This document shows positions 8,248 to 16,685 of a DNA stretch of 64,000 nucleotides, piece by piece. Each line of letters opens with the position of its first letter. Position 1 is the stretch's first letter. A program made the position numbers and the translations under genes. Source of the stretch: UBA2396 sp038042175 (GTDB lineage Bacteria; Planctomycetota; Phycisphaerae; Phycisphaerales; UBA1924); contig CAYHQQ010000009.1 in NCBI GenBank assembly GCA_964358855.1, forward strand, positions 1 through 64,000. Reading direction: 5' to 3'. The notes below the pieces were generated by a model. That model was given only the letters and a program-made list of their open reading frames with translations, did not search any database and was not told the DNA's origin.

Positions 8248-9108
8248 TCAGCAAGGATGACCCGAGGCGGGATCATCCTTGGCACCATGCACATCGCTCG
8301 CTGACGCTCGCGGCTCTGTTCGGCCTGCGCCGCACTCGGGGCAACCGGGGGAGGTTTGGCCGCGGAGGTCGTAGGCGCAGGCGGGGCAGCGGCCGCGTTG
8401 CCATCGCAGGCTGCGGCGGACGTGGCGGGTGAGGAACACTGTGAACCACAGGGCGGTGGTGAAGGACGTTGAGTTTACGATGAAGCCTGGCCAGAGAATC
8501 CCAAGAGGTAGCGCACGAAAGTCGGACACGAAATCAGCTCCGCGCGATGGGGTCGGCGAGGACGCTCGCGGCTCGAGCAAATCGCCGTGCAACACCTGCG
8601 GTGAAACACCTTCTTGAATGAACGCGGTGCAGTACAGGCTTCGCATCGGCCAGCCGCGGAAGTCATCGAGCGGGAGTCCCCGGACGGGGCGCCTCGATAT
8701 TGGAGAGATACCGATGGTCGGTGTCGGCAGCTCAGTCCTCAACGTGTCTGGAGCGGTCAAGACCCACTCAACAAAGGCCGGCACCGCTCCCGGCGGCCTT
8801 GGAATCGTGTCGATCGGCAACGAGTCGTAGTTTGATGAGTACCACGGCATGAAGGTGAAGCGTGGGAGTCCGTCGAGCCCGGGAATAAACTCGTCGTAGT
8901 ACGCGAATCGGCGCGTGAGCGTTTGGGTGTGGAACTGGACCACCTTGGCTCGAAGCGACCCTTGGTTGCTGAGGCTGACCTGCCATTGATCCGTCCAGGA
9001 CACTCTCGGGAACGCCTCGAACGCCGCCGACCACAACGCAATGCCAACGTTCATCGCGGTTCCGACGAGCAGGAGGAAGCCCGCGAGAAGTAATCGGCCT
9101 TTCCACAT
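8248..9108 (-). CDS. CPxC zinc-ribbon membrane protein, C-terminus built from a repeat element
   Basis: A 286-residue protein with an N-terminal membrane helix (about 6-28), an extracytoplasmic middle, a second helix near 215-230 and a zinc ribbon CPACAYDLRG...CPECG (C241/C244, C256/C259). Proteins with this CPxCxYDLRG ribbon are common and uncharacterised in Phycisphaerae. The last roughly 23 residues (EPRASASDV then KDDPASGHPC) are not family sequence: they are translated from the composite palindromic repeat at 8252-8316, in which the stop codon's surroundings lie. The gene therefore probably lost its native stop, or the element was inserted at its 3' end. Function unknown. Confidence 0.7.
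   Translation of the reverse strand: MWKGRLLLAGFLLLVGTAMNVGIALWSAAFEAFPRVSWTDQWQVSLSNQGSLRAKVVQFHTQTLTRRFAYYDEFIPGLDGLPRFTFMPWYSSNYDSLPIDTIPRPPGAVPAFVEWVLTAPDTLRTELPTPTIGISPISRRPVRGLPLDDFRGWPMRSLYCTAFIQEGVSPQVLHGDLLEPRASSPTPSRGADFVSDFRALPLGILWPGFIVNSTSFTTALWFTVFLTRHVRRSLRWQRGRCPACAYDLRGQTSPGCPECGAGRTEPRASASDVHGAKDDPASGHPC
8252..8316. repeat. Composite palindromic repeat, copy A
   Basis: The REP-like palindrome at 8252-8281 (AAGGATGACCCGAGGCGGGA core) is followed after 13 nt by the second word CGCTCGCTGACGCTCGCGG (from 8295, extending to GCTC at 8316). It overlaps the 3' end of the CPxC membrane protein gene. Confidence 0.85.
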
Positions 9109-9159
9109 CGTGGCAGTCTACCACGGGAATGGACTGCTCTGACGCGTGCGGTTGTCCGG

Positions 9160-9224
9160 CAAGGATGACCCGAAGCGGGATCATCCTTGCCACCACGGAC
9201 GTCGCTCGCTGACGCTCGCGGCTC
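9160..9224. repeat. Composite palindromic repeat, copy B
   Basis: Same two words as copy A in the same orientation and with the same 13-nt spacing: palindrome at 9160-9189 and CGCTCGCTGACGCTCGCGG from 9203 (through GCTC at 9224). It lies intergenically between the CPxC membrane protein gene and the prpB-like gene; copies A and B bracket the membrane protein gene. Confidence 0.85.
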
Positions 9225-9251
9225 TGTTAGGACTTCGTGCACCTGGGAAGC

Positions 9252-10196
9252 TCAGCGGGGCAGTTCCCACGGCGTTCCGGGCGTGTAGCCGATGAGGTCA
9301 TAGAGGTCTTTGCGGGTTTGCATTTCTCCGAGGAAGGGTTCGACGCTGCCGGTGGCTTTGAGTTGTTCCAGGGCGCGGGTGACGGCGCCCATGGCGACAC
9401 GGAGGAGGCTCACGGGGAAGATGACGATCGAGTAGCCCATTTCCTGGAACTTGGAGAGGGGGATGATCGGCGTCTTGCCGAACTCGGTCATGTTGGCCAG
9501 GAGGTAGGGGTGTTTATCCTCGGGGAGTGCGTTGCGGAGTTCGTGGGCGAACTTGGCGAATTCGGTTTCGCTGGTGAGGCCTTCGGGGAAGATCATGTCG
9601 GCGCCCATGAGGGCGTAGGCCTTGGCGCGGGCGAGGGCGGCGTCGAAACCCTCGACGCCGCGGGCGTCGGTGCGAGCGCAGATCACGAAGCCTTCGATGG
9701 AGGCGCGGGCTTTGTCGGCCCACATGATTTTCTCGATCATGTGGTCGAGGGAGACGAGCTCTTTGCCGTCGAGATGGCCGCAGCGCTTGGGAAACTTCTG
9801 GTCTTCGAGGTGGAGCCCGGCGGCCCCGGCTTTGGCGTAGTCGATGACGGTGCGCCGGACCATCTCGGCCTCGCCAAAGCCGGTGTCGGCGTCGGCGAGG
9901 ACGGGGAGGCCGCTGGCGTCGGCGACCTCGCGGATGACGCGGCAGAAGTGTTCGAGGGTGAGCAGCCCCACGTCGGGGACGCCGGCGCAGACGCTGGTGG
10001 CGGCGCCCGAGACGTAGCAGGCCTCGAAGCCGGCCTTGGCGATGGCGCGGGCGGCCAGAGCGTTGAAGGCGCCGGGGGCGGCGACGCACCCCTTGTCCAT
10101 CGCGGTTCTCAGACGCGTGCCGGGAGAGAGGGGGGCGTCAGCGAAGAAGTCGGCATGCGAGGGCGGCGTTGGGGACGTGGGGGGAGTGGGGGACAT
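9252..10196 (-). CDS. prpB: Isocitrate lyase/PEP mutase superfamily, 2-methylisocitrate lyase-like
   Basis: A 314-residue TIM-barrel enzyme. DADTGFG (102-108) supplies the metal-binding acidic residues and KRCGH (137-141) carries the catalytic cysteine; KRCGH is the form found in methylisocitrate lyases and close relatives. The expected reaction is cleavage of 2-methylisocitrate to pyruvate and succinate (propionate catabolism), although oxaloacetate decarboxylase or other superfamily activities cannot be excluded. No prpC or prpD lies in the window. The start at 10196 is chosen because the longer frame to 10235 would run into tRNA-Val; the first roughly 15 residues are Pro/Thr-rich and probably disordered. 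Confidence 0.82.
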   Translation of the reverse strand: MSPTPPTSPTPPSHADFFADAPLSPGTRLRTAMDKGCVAAPGAFNALAARAIAKAGFEACYVSGAATSVCAGVPDVGLLTLEHFCRVIREVADASGLPVLADADTGFGEAEMVRRTVIDYAKAGAAGLHLEDQKFPKRCGHLDGKELVSLDHMIEKIMWADKARASIEGFVICARTDARGVEGFDAALARAKAYALMGADMIFPEGLTSETEFAKFAHELRNALPEDKHPYLLANMTEFGKTPIIPLSKFQEMGYSIVIFPVSLLRVAMGAVTRALEQLKATGSVEPFLGEMQTRKDLYDLIGYTPGTPWELPR

Positions 10197-10220
10197 GGGG
10201 GCATGATATGATGGATCGCC

Positions 10221-10293
10221 GGGCGGATAGCTCAACGGCTAGAGCACTTGCTTTACACGCAAGGGGTTCGGGGTTCGAATCCCCGTCTGCCCA
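10221..10293 (+). tRNA. tRNA-Val (anticodon TAC)
   Basis: Complete cloverleaf: acceptor GGGCGGA/TCTGCCC, D-arm GCTC/GAGC, anticodon stem CTTGC/GCAAG around the loop TTTACAC (anticodon TAC), and T-arm CGGGG-TTCGAAT-CCCCG. Discriminator A; the 3' CCA is not encoded. Confidence 0.97.
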
Positions 10294-10303
10294 TTGGAGG
10301 AGA

Positions 10304-10334
10304 GGCACTAGGCACTGGGCACTTGGCACTAGGG
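10304..10334. repeat. GGCACTAGGCACT word repeat
   Basis: Tandem variants of GGCACTnGGCACT fill the gap between tRNA-Val and waaA. The same words, in reverse orientation, occur at 21811-21840 between ssb and rplI. Confidence 0.7.
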
Positions 10335-10346
10335 TGAAGACAGCGG

Positions 10347-11582
10347 ATGAATTTACTGGATGCCTTGTATCTCGTCGGGGTTGGGGCTTTGGCGCCGTGG
10401 TGGATGCGCAAGAGCCGTGAGAATTGGCGCGAGCGGATGGGGCATGCGGCGGTGATGCCGGCTCCGGCGCCGGGGCGGCCCAGGATCATGCTGCACGCGG
10501 TGTCGGTGGGGGAGGTGAGTGCGCTGCGGCACCTGGTGCCGATTCTGGCGGCACGGTGTGAGCTGGTGCTGTCGGTGGGAACCGATACCGGGATCAAGCG
10601 GGCGAGGGAGCTCTTTGCGAAGGACTGCACCATCGTGCGGTATCCGCTGGACTTCTCGTGGAGCGTGCGCCGGTTTCTCGATGCGGTGAAGCCCGACGCG
10701 GTGGGGCTGGTTGAACTTGAATTGTGGCCAAACTTTGTGAAAGAGTGCGAACGGCGTGGGGTGCCGGTGGCGGTCGTGAACGGGCGGCTGAGCGAGCGGA
10801 GTTTCAAGGGGTATCGGCGGGCGAGGAGTCTGCTCTCACCGACGTTCGCGAGGCTGAAGTTCGCGGCCGTGCAGGACGAGGCTTACCGGCAGCGGTTTGT
10901 CGCGATGGGTGTGGCGGCGGAGCGGTGCACGGTGACGGGGTCGATGAAGTGGGATGCTGCGACGATTGCGAGCACGGTGGACGGGGCGGAGGAGCTTGCG
11001 CGGGAGATGGGGATCGATCGTTCGAGGCCGCTGGTTGTCGCGGGGAGCACGGCGGAGGATGAGGAGGCGCTGTTGCACGCGGCGTGTCCGCCGGGTGCGC
11101 AGCTGCTTTGTGCGCCGCGGAAGCCCGAGCACTTTGACGAGGCGGCCAGTGCGATGAAGGGGTGCGTACGACGGTCGGAGAGGCGGGCGGGAGCGCCGGG
11201 GACGAACAGGTTTGTGCTCGACACGATCGGCGAGCTGCGCAAGGCGTACGCGCTCGCGGATGTCGTGGTGATGGGGCGGAGCTTTGGCTCGCTCTACGGG
11301 TCGGACCCGATCGAGCCGGCGGCTCTGGGAAAGCCGGTGGTCATCGGGCCCATGGTCAAGGACTTTCAGTCGATCGTCGAGACCATGGACGCGGCGGACG
11401 CGATCGTGCGGACGACGCGGGAGAAGCTCGGGGTGGACCTCGCGCGGCTGATCACCGACGGGGCGATCCGGATCGGGCTTGCGACCAGCGGCGTCGCGTG
11501 CGTGCGGGCGAATCAGGGGGCGAGCGCGCGGCACGCCCAGATGCTGCTCAGTCTTCCAGGTCGTCCTGCGACGGCAAGGTGA
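10347..11582 (+). CDS. waaA: 3-deoxy-D-manno-octulosonic acid (Kdo) transferase
   Basis: Transfers Kdo from CMP-Kdo to a lipid A precursor at the inner membrane. The 411-residue product has the family layout: an N-terminal membrane-associated segment (about 1-20), the HAVSVGEVSA motif (about 50-59) with the acidic catalytic residue of GT30 enzymes, the ELELWPNF motif in the first Rossmann domain, and GRSFGSLYGSDPIEPAALGKP in the C-terminal nucleotide-sugar domain. Together with hldD at 49 kb it indicates an LPS-type outer membrane. The 3' end overlaps the convergent SWIM-protein gene by 35 bp, and the last roughly 20 residues are atypical, suggesting read-on past an ancestral stop. Confidence 0.92.
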   Translation: MNLLDALYLVGVGALAPWWMRKSRENWRERMGHAAVMPAPAPGRPRIMLHAVSVGEVSALRHLVPILAARCELVLSVGTDTGIKRARELFAKDCTIVRYPLDFSWSVRRFLDAVKPDAVGLVELELWPNFVKECERRGVPVAVVNGRLSERSFKGYRRARSLLSPTFARLKFAAVQDEAYRQRFVAMGVAAERCTVTGSMKWDAATIASTVDGAEELAREMGIDRSRPLVVAGSTAEDEEALLHAACPPGAQLLCAPRKPEHFDEAASAMKGCVRRSERRAGAPGTNRFVLDTIGELRKAYALADVVVMGRSFGSLYGSDPIEPAALGKPVVIGPMVKDFQSIVETMDAADAIVRTTREKLGVDLARLITDGAIRIGLATSGVACVRANQGASARHAQMLLSLPGRPATAR

Positions 11583-12804
11583 ACGCATCGTCCATAGCGG
11601 ATGCCGAAGGTGGACGCGGGGACTCGTCGTCGTCGATGCTCGTGTCGTCGTCCTCTGCCTCGGTGTCGTCCGCGGACTCGACAGGCACGGCGGGCGGCGC
11701 GGGTGTCTCCGCGCGGGCCAGCACGTCGGCGGAGATCGTGTCGTAGCACGAGGCGAGAAGGCCGACGAGGGGGAAGGTTGAGCCGACAAAGGGGCTGGGG
11801 CCCAGGCGGCGCAGGAGCGGGTGGGCGACGGGTGGGGCCGCTATGCGGGTTTCGAGTTCGGCGATTTCGGGGCCGATTTCCCAGTAGCGATCGATCGATA
11901 CTTCGAGGGGGATGGCTTCGACATCGGAGACGCCCTGGACGCGGCCCACGTAGAGGCCGCCGCCGCGCTGGCCCTGAGCGCGCATGTGGCGGAGGCGGTC
12001 CAGGAGCTCGGGTCCGGGCAGGCCGCGGACGCGGAACATCAGGAACGGGTCGGAGGCGAGGCGCTCGGCGAAGAGGTAGGCGGTGCACGCGACGTGCTTG
12101 CACCATCCGCGGGTGGAGACGGGCGGCGGCTCGGTCTGGCGGGGTGGGTGGTGCAGCTGCGGCCCGGCGGGTGGTGTCGCGGGTGATTCGGGAGCGGCCT
12201 GCTCGGGCGTGGAGGCCGAAAGCTGCTCGCTCAGCGACGCCATGCCCACGACGCTCCCGGGCTGCACACGCTTGCACGTGCAGCTCACCTCGACGTCGGC
12301 GGCGTCGGTGGGGAAGAGTTTGATGCCAAGGGGGACGAACTGGTCTTCGATGCTTGTCGGGAGCTCGCCGGCGAGGAGTTTGGCGGCGTACACCGCGACC
12401 TCGGACATCGCCTGTACGACCTTGAGCCACTGTTCGTCGCCGAAGGTCGGGAAGACGAGCTTGACGGCGTACGCGCGGTCGGCACGCCCCTGGACGGAGG
12501 CGAGGATCTGGCCGGCCTCGATCGTGAGCGAGCGGGTCTGGCCCATTTTCGCGTACGAGAGGCCTTCGACAAGATCGGGTCCTGTGGCGAGCGTCTCGAC
12601 CAGGCGCACCCAGCGCTGGGCGGCCCAGCTGGTCATCCATGGTGCGGCCTCGGCGGCGCCCATGGAGACTTTGATCCCGCCGCGGACCTTCTTGGGGTGG
12701 AGGCGTGGGGGAATTTCACGGCGCTGCCCGAAGCCCGAGTTGGGGTAGGAGCTGGGCGTGGGGCCCGGCGTTGGGGGAGGAGTTGGGTTTGGGGTTTGGC
12801 TCAT
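11548..12804 (-). CDS. SWIM zinc-finger protein
   Basis: A 418-residue protein with a Pro-rich N-terminus (1-40) and an acidic tail (about 375-418). The CxC...CxH pattern of a SWIM zinc finger is present as C175-T-C177 and C235-K-H237, with an unusually long Pro/Ala-rich spacer (57 residues) between the two halves. SWIM proteins of this size are commonly encoded beside SNF2-family helicases, and here the stop of the downstream-oriented helicase gene lies only 10 bp beyond this gene's start (12814 versus 12804), so the two form a helicase-SWIM operon. The probable role is DNA or protein binding as helicase partner. It overlaps waaA tail to tail. Confidence 0.85.
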   Translation of the reverse strand: MSQTPNPTPPPTPGPTPSSYPNSGFGQRREIPPRLHPKKVRGGIKVSMGAAEAAPWMTSWAAQRWVRLVETLATGPDLVEGLSYAKMGQTRSLTIEAGQILASVQGRADRAYAVKLVFPTFGDEQWLKVVQAMSEVAVYAAKLLAGELPTSIEDQFVPLGIKLFPTDAADVEVSCTCKRVQPGSVVGMASLSEQLSASTPEQAAPESPATPPAGPQLHHPPRQTEPPPVSTRGWCKHVACTAYLFAERLASDPFLMFRVRGLPGPELLDRLRHMRAQGQRGGGLYVGRVQGVSDVEAIPLEVSIDRYWEIGPEIAELETRIAAPPVAHPLLRRLGPSPFVGSTFPLVGLLASCYDTISADVLARAETPAPPAVPVESADDTEAEDDDTSIDDDESPRPPSASAMDDAFTLPSQDDLED

Positions 12805-12813
12805 CGGATTGGA

Positions 12814-15800
12814 CTACATCTCATCGATGATCGCGTCGTTGCGGAGGGTGAGGAGGTCGCGGAGCTGGTCGGTGTTGAGTTCGGTGAGCCAGGTTTCGCC
12901 GCCGCCGATGATCTTCTCGGCGAGTTCGGTCTTCTGCTCGATCATCTGGTCGATGCGTTCTTCGAGGGTGCCGCGGACGACGAACTTGTGCACCTGGACC
13001 GTGCGGGTCTGGCCGATGCGGTAAGCGCGGTCGGTGGCCTGGTTTTCAACGGCGGGGTTCCACCAGCGGTCGAAGTGGAAGACGTGCGTGGCGGCGGTGA
13101 GGTTGAGGCCCACGCCACCGGCCTTGAGGCTGACGACGAGGATGGGGGTTTTGCCGTCGGCCTTCTGGAACTGGTCGACCATGTTCACGCGCTGGCCTTG
13201 CGAGGAGCCGCCGTGGAGGAAGAGGATGTCGCGCCCCAGATGGTGCTTGAGCATGGAGGTGAGGATGTGCCCCATCTGGCGGAACTGGGTGAAGATGAGG
13301 GCCTGGTTGCCCTCGGCCAGCAGTTCCTCGGTCATCTCCAGGAGGCGGATGCACTTGCCCGAGCGGCCTGGTGCGGGCGGGCGGGCCATGTCGGGCGTCC
13401 AGTCCTTGAGCATCTGGCTGGGGTGGTTGCAGATCTGCTTGAGGCGGATGAGGCCGGCGAGCACCATGCCGCGGCGCTGGATGCCGTCGGCGTTCTCGAC
13501 CTCGTGGAGCATGCGGCGGACGCACGTCTCGTAGAGCTCGGCCTGTTCGGCGGTGAGCGGCGCGTACTCGCGGCTCTCCAGTTTGGCGGGCAAGTCGGCG
13601 ACCACGTTGGGATCGCTCTTGAGCCGCCGAAGAATGAACGGGCGGACAAGACCTTTGAGCTGCTCGGCCCGCGAGCGGTCGCGGTAACGCTCCACAGGGA
13701 CAGCAAAGCGCGTGCGGAAGTTGCCCGGGGAGCCCAGGTAGCCCGGGTTCAAGAAGTCCATGATCGACCAGAGCTCGCTGAGGCGGTTCTCGACGGGTGT
13801 ACCGGTGAGGGCGATGCGTTTGTCGGAACGCACGCCGCGGACCGCCTGGCTCTGCTTGGCCGCGGGGTTCTTGATGTACTGCGCCTCGTCCAGAACGATG
13901 CGTCCCCACTCGACGGACTGGATGAGCTCGCGATCGCGGTGAACAAGCGTGTAGGTCGTGATGACCATGTCGCAGCCGCTGGCGGTGTCGGTGAAGGCCT
14001 TGCCCAGGCGCCGGTCGGCGCCGTGGTGGGTGAGGATGCGAAGGCTGGGGCAGAAGCGCTGCGTCTCGTGGATCCAGTTGCCCACGACCGACATGGGGAC
14101 GACCAGCAGCGTCGGCTGGATGCCATGGTGTGGGGGAAACGCGGGATCGAACGACTCACCGGCGTCGGCGATCTTGGCCTGAAGGGCTTGCTCGCGCTCA
14201 TAGGCGAGGAGGGCCAAGAGCTGGATGGTCTTGCCCAGGCCCATGTCGTCGGCGAGGCACATGGAAAGGCCCATGCGTTCGAGGAACAGGAGCCAGGCGA
14301 GGCCGCGGAGCTGGTAGGGGCGGAGCGTGCCGTGGAAGGTGACGGGGGGATCGACGGGGATGAGCTGCTTGTGAGCGGCCTCGGCGTTCATGAGGCTGGC
14401 GACCCAGCCGGTGGCCTCGAGCCCGGTGACGGCGATGCCGGTGGACTTGACGTCGGAGGCGTACGCCATGCGGAGGGCATCGCCCACGCTCATCTCGCCG
14501 CCGGCGGACTCGCGGATGAACTTGATGGCGGCGTGGACGTCTTCGGGGCGGATCTCGACCCAGCGGCCGTTGATCTTGACGAGCGGGCTGTTCTTGCGGG
14601 CGATCGCCTCGAACTCTTCGAGAGTCAGGGTTGTCTCGCCCAGAGCGATCTCCCAGCGGTATCGGACCAGGGCGCCAAGGCCCAGCTGCGCGGGTTTGAC
14701 GCTTGAGCCCGCGGCGTTGGCGGGGCTCATGCCGGGCTCGAGGGCGTCGCTCTCGATCTTGAGTCGGGCACCCAGGCGCGAGGTGGGCGAGTCCCACCAG
14801 TCGGGGCTTTGGACGCCGAAGCCCTGCTCGCGCAGGAGCGGGCCGATCTCGCGGAGGAACTCGTAGGCCTGCTTGGTCGAGAGCTCGATGTCCACGGGCT
14901 CGGCGTCCTCGAGGGCGGTCTCGAGTTTCTTGAACATCCGGGCGGCGCGGCCGAGCTCGCCCAGGAGAAGCTCCTGGGGCTGATCGATGCGACGACCGGT
15001 GACGGTGAGCGAATCGGTGGGCAGGCCCCAGATGTCGGCGGCGTCGACGATGAGGGTCGGGAGGTCGATGGACTGGAGATGGAAGCTCAGGCTCCACGGA
15101 GCGTCTTCGGGGGCGTTGGGCGCGATGGGCTCGGCGACGCGGAACAGCAGACGCCAGGCCGAGCTCGCGCCGCGCTCTTCGAGCACCGAGAGCCACTGAC
15201 GCATCCGCCGGGCCGTTTCCTGCCGGACGGCCGGTGCGCCGGGGACGTCGTCGTTGAGGTCCAGCAACCCGTGGAGCATCGCCACCGGCTGGTCCTTGGA
15301 GGGATCGCGCGAGGAGACGGCATCAAAGAAGCTCTCGCTCACCAGCGAGCGGCGAGCCCAGCTGTCGGCGATGCGGCAGATCGCGTCTTCAACGATCGAC
15401 CATGGGGAGTGGGCCGCGGTGTCGACGGCGGCTCTGGCGGAGCCGGGCATGGCGGCGACGAGTTGAGAGACGCGTTCGGCGGCTTTGCCGTCGGAGAGCC
15501 AGGGCTGCCAGCCGGCGATGGTGCGGCCGTCGGAGCCTTGACGCACCACGGGGACGAAGCGCTGTTCGGCGAGGAGGGCCAATGTGAGGCGGGCCGTGAC
15601 GGCAAAGTACTCGATGCTGGGGGCGATGATGAGGCGCGTCTGGGAGGGGCGGTCGGCCTCCTCGATGAGCCACTCGAGCATCGGGGGCGCGTCGGTGGGA
15701 GAGACAAAGACGCAGGGAGCTTTGAAGTGTGCGATGGTGGGCGCCACGCCATTGGTCTCGGGCGTCTGGCCCGAGAGCAGGATGAGCGGGCGGCTGGGCA

Positions 15801-16104
15801 GCGCCACGCCATGGAGGGCGGGAAGGGCGAGCGTGACATCGCCGGCGACCAGAGGGACGCCCGGGGTCGCCAGGAGCGAGAGCAATTCGGGCGTCTGGAT
15901 CGCGAACAAATGGGGCGCGACATCGGCGCTCGCGGAAGCGTCCGCAGATGGTGTGGTGGGGTGAGAGCCGTCACGTTCGGCCCAGAGGCCAAGACGTCCG
16001 CCCGTCCAGATCGCGTGAATCACAGCAACGTGGGCCAGAAAGGGCTCCCAAAAAACGTGGTGGCTCGGCGGGCGTCCGATGCCCGTCGCACGAAGCCACT
16101 GCAC
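12814..16104 (-). CDS. SNF2-family DEAD/DEAH-type helicase (HepA/RapA-like)
   Basis: A large ATP-dependent translocase (up to 1096 residues). The N-terminal half is the SNF2-associated region seen in bacterial SWIM-linked helicases; motif I DDMGLGKT lies near residue 613 and motif II LDEAQYIKN near 736, followed by a helicase C-terminal domain with FLHGGSSQGQR and a Gln-rich motif VI region (TDRAYRIGQTR). The start is uncertain: the longest frame begins with a GTG at 16104, but the family-like N-terminus (IHAIWTGGRLGLWAE) begins at a GTG at 16023, so the first 27 residues may not be translated. It probably acts on nucleoprotein or transcription complexes together with the SWIM protein. Confidence 0.93.
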   Translation of the reverse strand: MQWLRATGIGRPPSHHVFWEPFLAHVAVIHAIWTGGRLGLWAERDGSHPTTPSADASASADVAPHLFAIQTPELLSLLATPGVPLVAGDVTLALPALHGVALPSRPLILLSGQTPETNGVAPTIAHFKAPCVFVSPTDAPPMLEWLIEEADRPSQTRLIIAPSIEYFAVTARLTLALLAEQRFVPVVRQGSDGRTIAGWQPWLSDGKAAERVSQLVAAMPGSARAAVDTAAHSPWSIVEDAICRIADSWARRSLVSESFFDAVSSRDPSKDQPVAMLHGLLDLNDDVPGAPAVRQETARRMRQWLSVLEERGASSAWRLLFRVAEPIAPNAPEDAPWSLSFHLQSIDLPTLIVDAADIWGLPTDSLTVTGRRIDQPQELLLGELGRAARMFKKLETALEDAEPVDIELSTKQAYEFLREIGPLLREQGFGVQSPDWWDSPTSRLGARLKIESDALEPGMSPANAAGSSVKPAQLGLGALVRYRWEIALGETTLTLEEFEAIARKNSPLVKINGRWVEIRPEDVHAAIKFIRESAGGEMSVGDALRMAYASDVKSTGIAVTGLEATGWVASLMNAEAAHKQLIPVDPPVTFHGTLRPYQLRGLAWLLFLERMGLSMCLADDMGLGKTIQLLALLAYEREQALQAKIADAGESFDPAFPPHHGIQPTLLVVPMSVVGNWIHETQRFCPSLRILTHHGADRRLGKAFTDTASGCDMVITTYTLVHRDRELIQSVEWGRIVLDEAQYIKNPAAKQSQAVRGVRSDKRIALTGTPVENRLSELWSIMDFLNPGYLGSPGNFRTRFAVPVERYRDRSRAEQLKGLVRPFILRRLKSDPNVVADLPAKLESREYAPLTAEQAELYETCVRRMLHEVENADGIQRRGMVLAGLIRLKQICNHPSQMLKDWTPDMARPPAPGRSGKCIRLLEMTEELLAEGNQALIFTQFRQMGHILTSMLKHHLGRDILFLHGGSSQGQRVNMVDQFQKADGKTPILVVSLKAGGVGLNLTAATHVFHFDRWWNPAVENQATDRAYRIGQTRTVQVHKFVVRGTLEERIDQMIEQKTELAEKIIGGGETWLTELNTDQLRDLLTLRNDAIIDEM

Positions 16105-16114
16105 ACCACTCGAC

Positions 16115-16187
16115 TGAGGGCGCTGGGACTCGAACCCAGGACCCGCGGCTTAAAAGGCCGCTGCTCTACCAACTGAGCTACGCCCTC
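16115..16187 (-). tRNA. tRNA-Lys (anticodon TTT)
   Basis: Cloverleaf on the minus strand: acceptor GAGGGCG/CGCCCTC, D-arm GCTC/GAGC, anticodon stem GCGGC/GCCGC around the loop CTTTTAA (anticodon TTT), and T-loop TTCGAGT. Discriminator A; no encoded CCA. It lies 10 bp upstream of the longest SNF2 reading frame. Confidence 0.97.
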
Positions 16188-16320
16188 GACATGAACCCCC
16201 CAGTACCCACATCTCAAGACGTGAGTTTCGCGGGGCCGCCGCCCGGTCGGATTGTGTCCGGTGGGTGGCAGAGGCGATGATAGGGACCGAATTCGCCGAA
16301 GTCGTGGCCATCACCAAGCT

Positions 16321-16348
16321 TTGACTCGCGGCGGCGATGATCTACCAT
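16321..16348 (+). promoter_or_regulatory. Sigma-70-type promoter before the structured RNA candidate
   Basis: TTGACT (16321-16326) and TACCAT (16343-16348) are separated by 16 bp. This is the same geometry as the well-formed ssb promoter at 21242. The predicted start point is near 16355. Confidence 0.55.
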
Positions 16349-16354
16349 TGACCC

Positions 16355-16640
16355 TTCGGAGCCGATCACGACGGAGGGCCTCTTGGCGAGGTCTGAGGCG
16401 TGAACAGGGGCTTGCCCAGCGCGGCTGGTGGCAGGTCCAGCTCCTCGTCAGACCGGCACAGGGCCGGGGTTGACGTTCTTGCCGCGGTTTCCGTCGCTCG
16501 CCCGATGCACCAAAGAGGTGAAAGGGTTGACGAAGGGCCGCTGCCGAAAGGCCCTTGGTTCGCCGATCGCTCCCGAAAGGGAACGGGCGGTGTGAGAGTT
16601 GGAAAAAGACCCGGCACAGCTTTGAATGCCGGTCCGGATT
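16355..16640 (+). ncRNA. Candidate structured non-coding RNA between tRNA-Lys and tRNA-Gln
   Basis: About 285 nt with no convincing ORF but a dense set of hairpins: CGTCAGACCGGC at 16446-16457 pairs with GCCGGGGTTGACG just after it; AAGGGCC (16533-16539) pairs with GGCCCTT (16550-16556); TCCC-GAAA-GGGA (16571-16582) forms a GNRA tetraloop; and GAC(C)CGGCA pairs with TGCCGGTC (16608-16634) near the 3' end. A promoter precedes it. I looked for the conserved cores of RNase P RNA, tmRNA and SRP RNA and did not find them; 6S RNA cannot be judged without folding. Identity unknown; it could also be a long leader of tRNA-Gln/glmU. Confidence 0.45.
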
Positions 16641-16685
16641 TCTGTCTTGCTCTGATCTTTCGCTGATCGTCGTTTGATCATCGTT

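Noticed and set aside
6625..9224. Insertion sequence ends
   Set aside because: No transposase ORF lies between the repeats; the genes inside are ordinary membrane protein genes.
16355..16640. Assignment of this region as RNase P RNA, tmRNA or SRP RNA
   Set aside because: The conserved GAGGAAAGUCC/ACAGAA (RNase P), TTCGA-containing tRNA-like end (tmRNA) and GGAAGCAGC-type apical loop (SRP) were not found.
16400..16666. 88-codon ORF in the structured RNA region
   Set aside because: Arg/Gly/Ser-rich with no family likeness and it spans hairpins; treated as non-coding.
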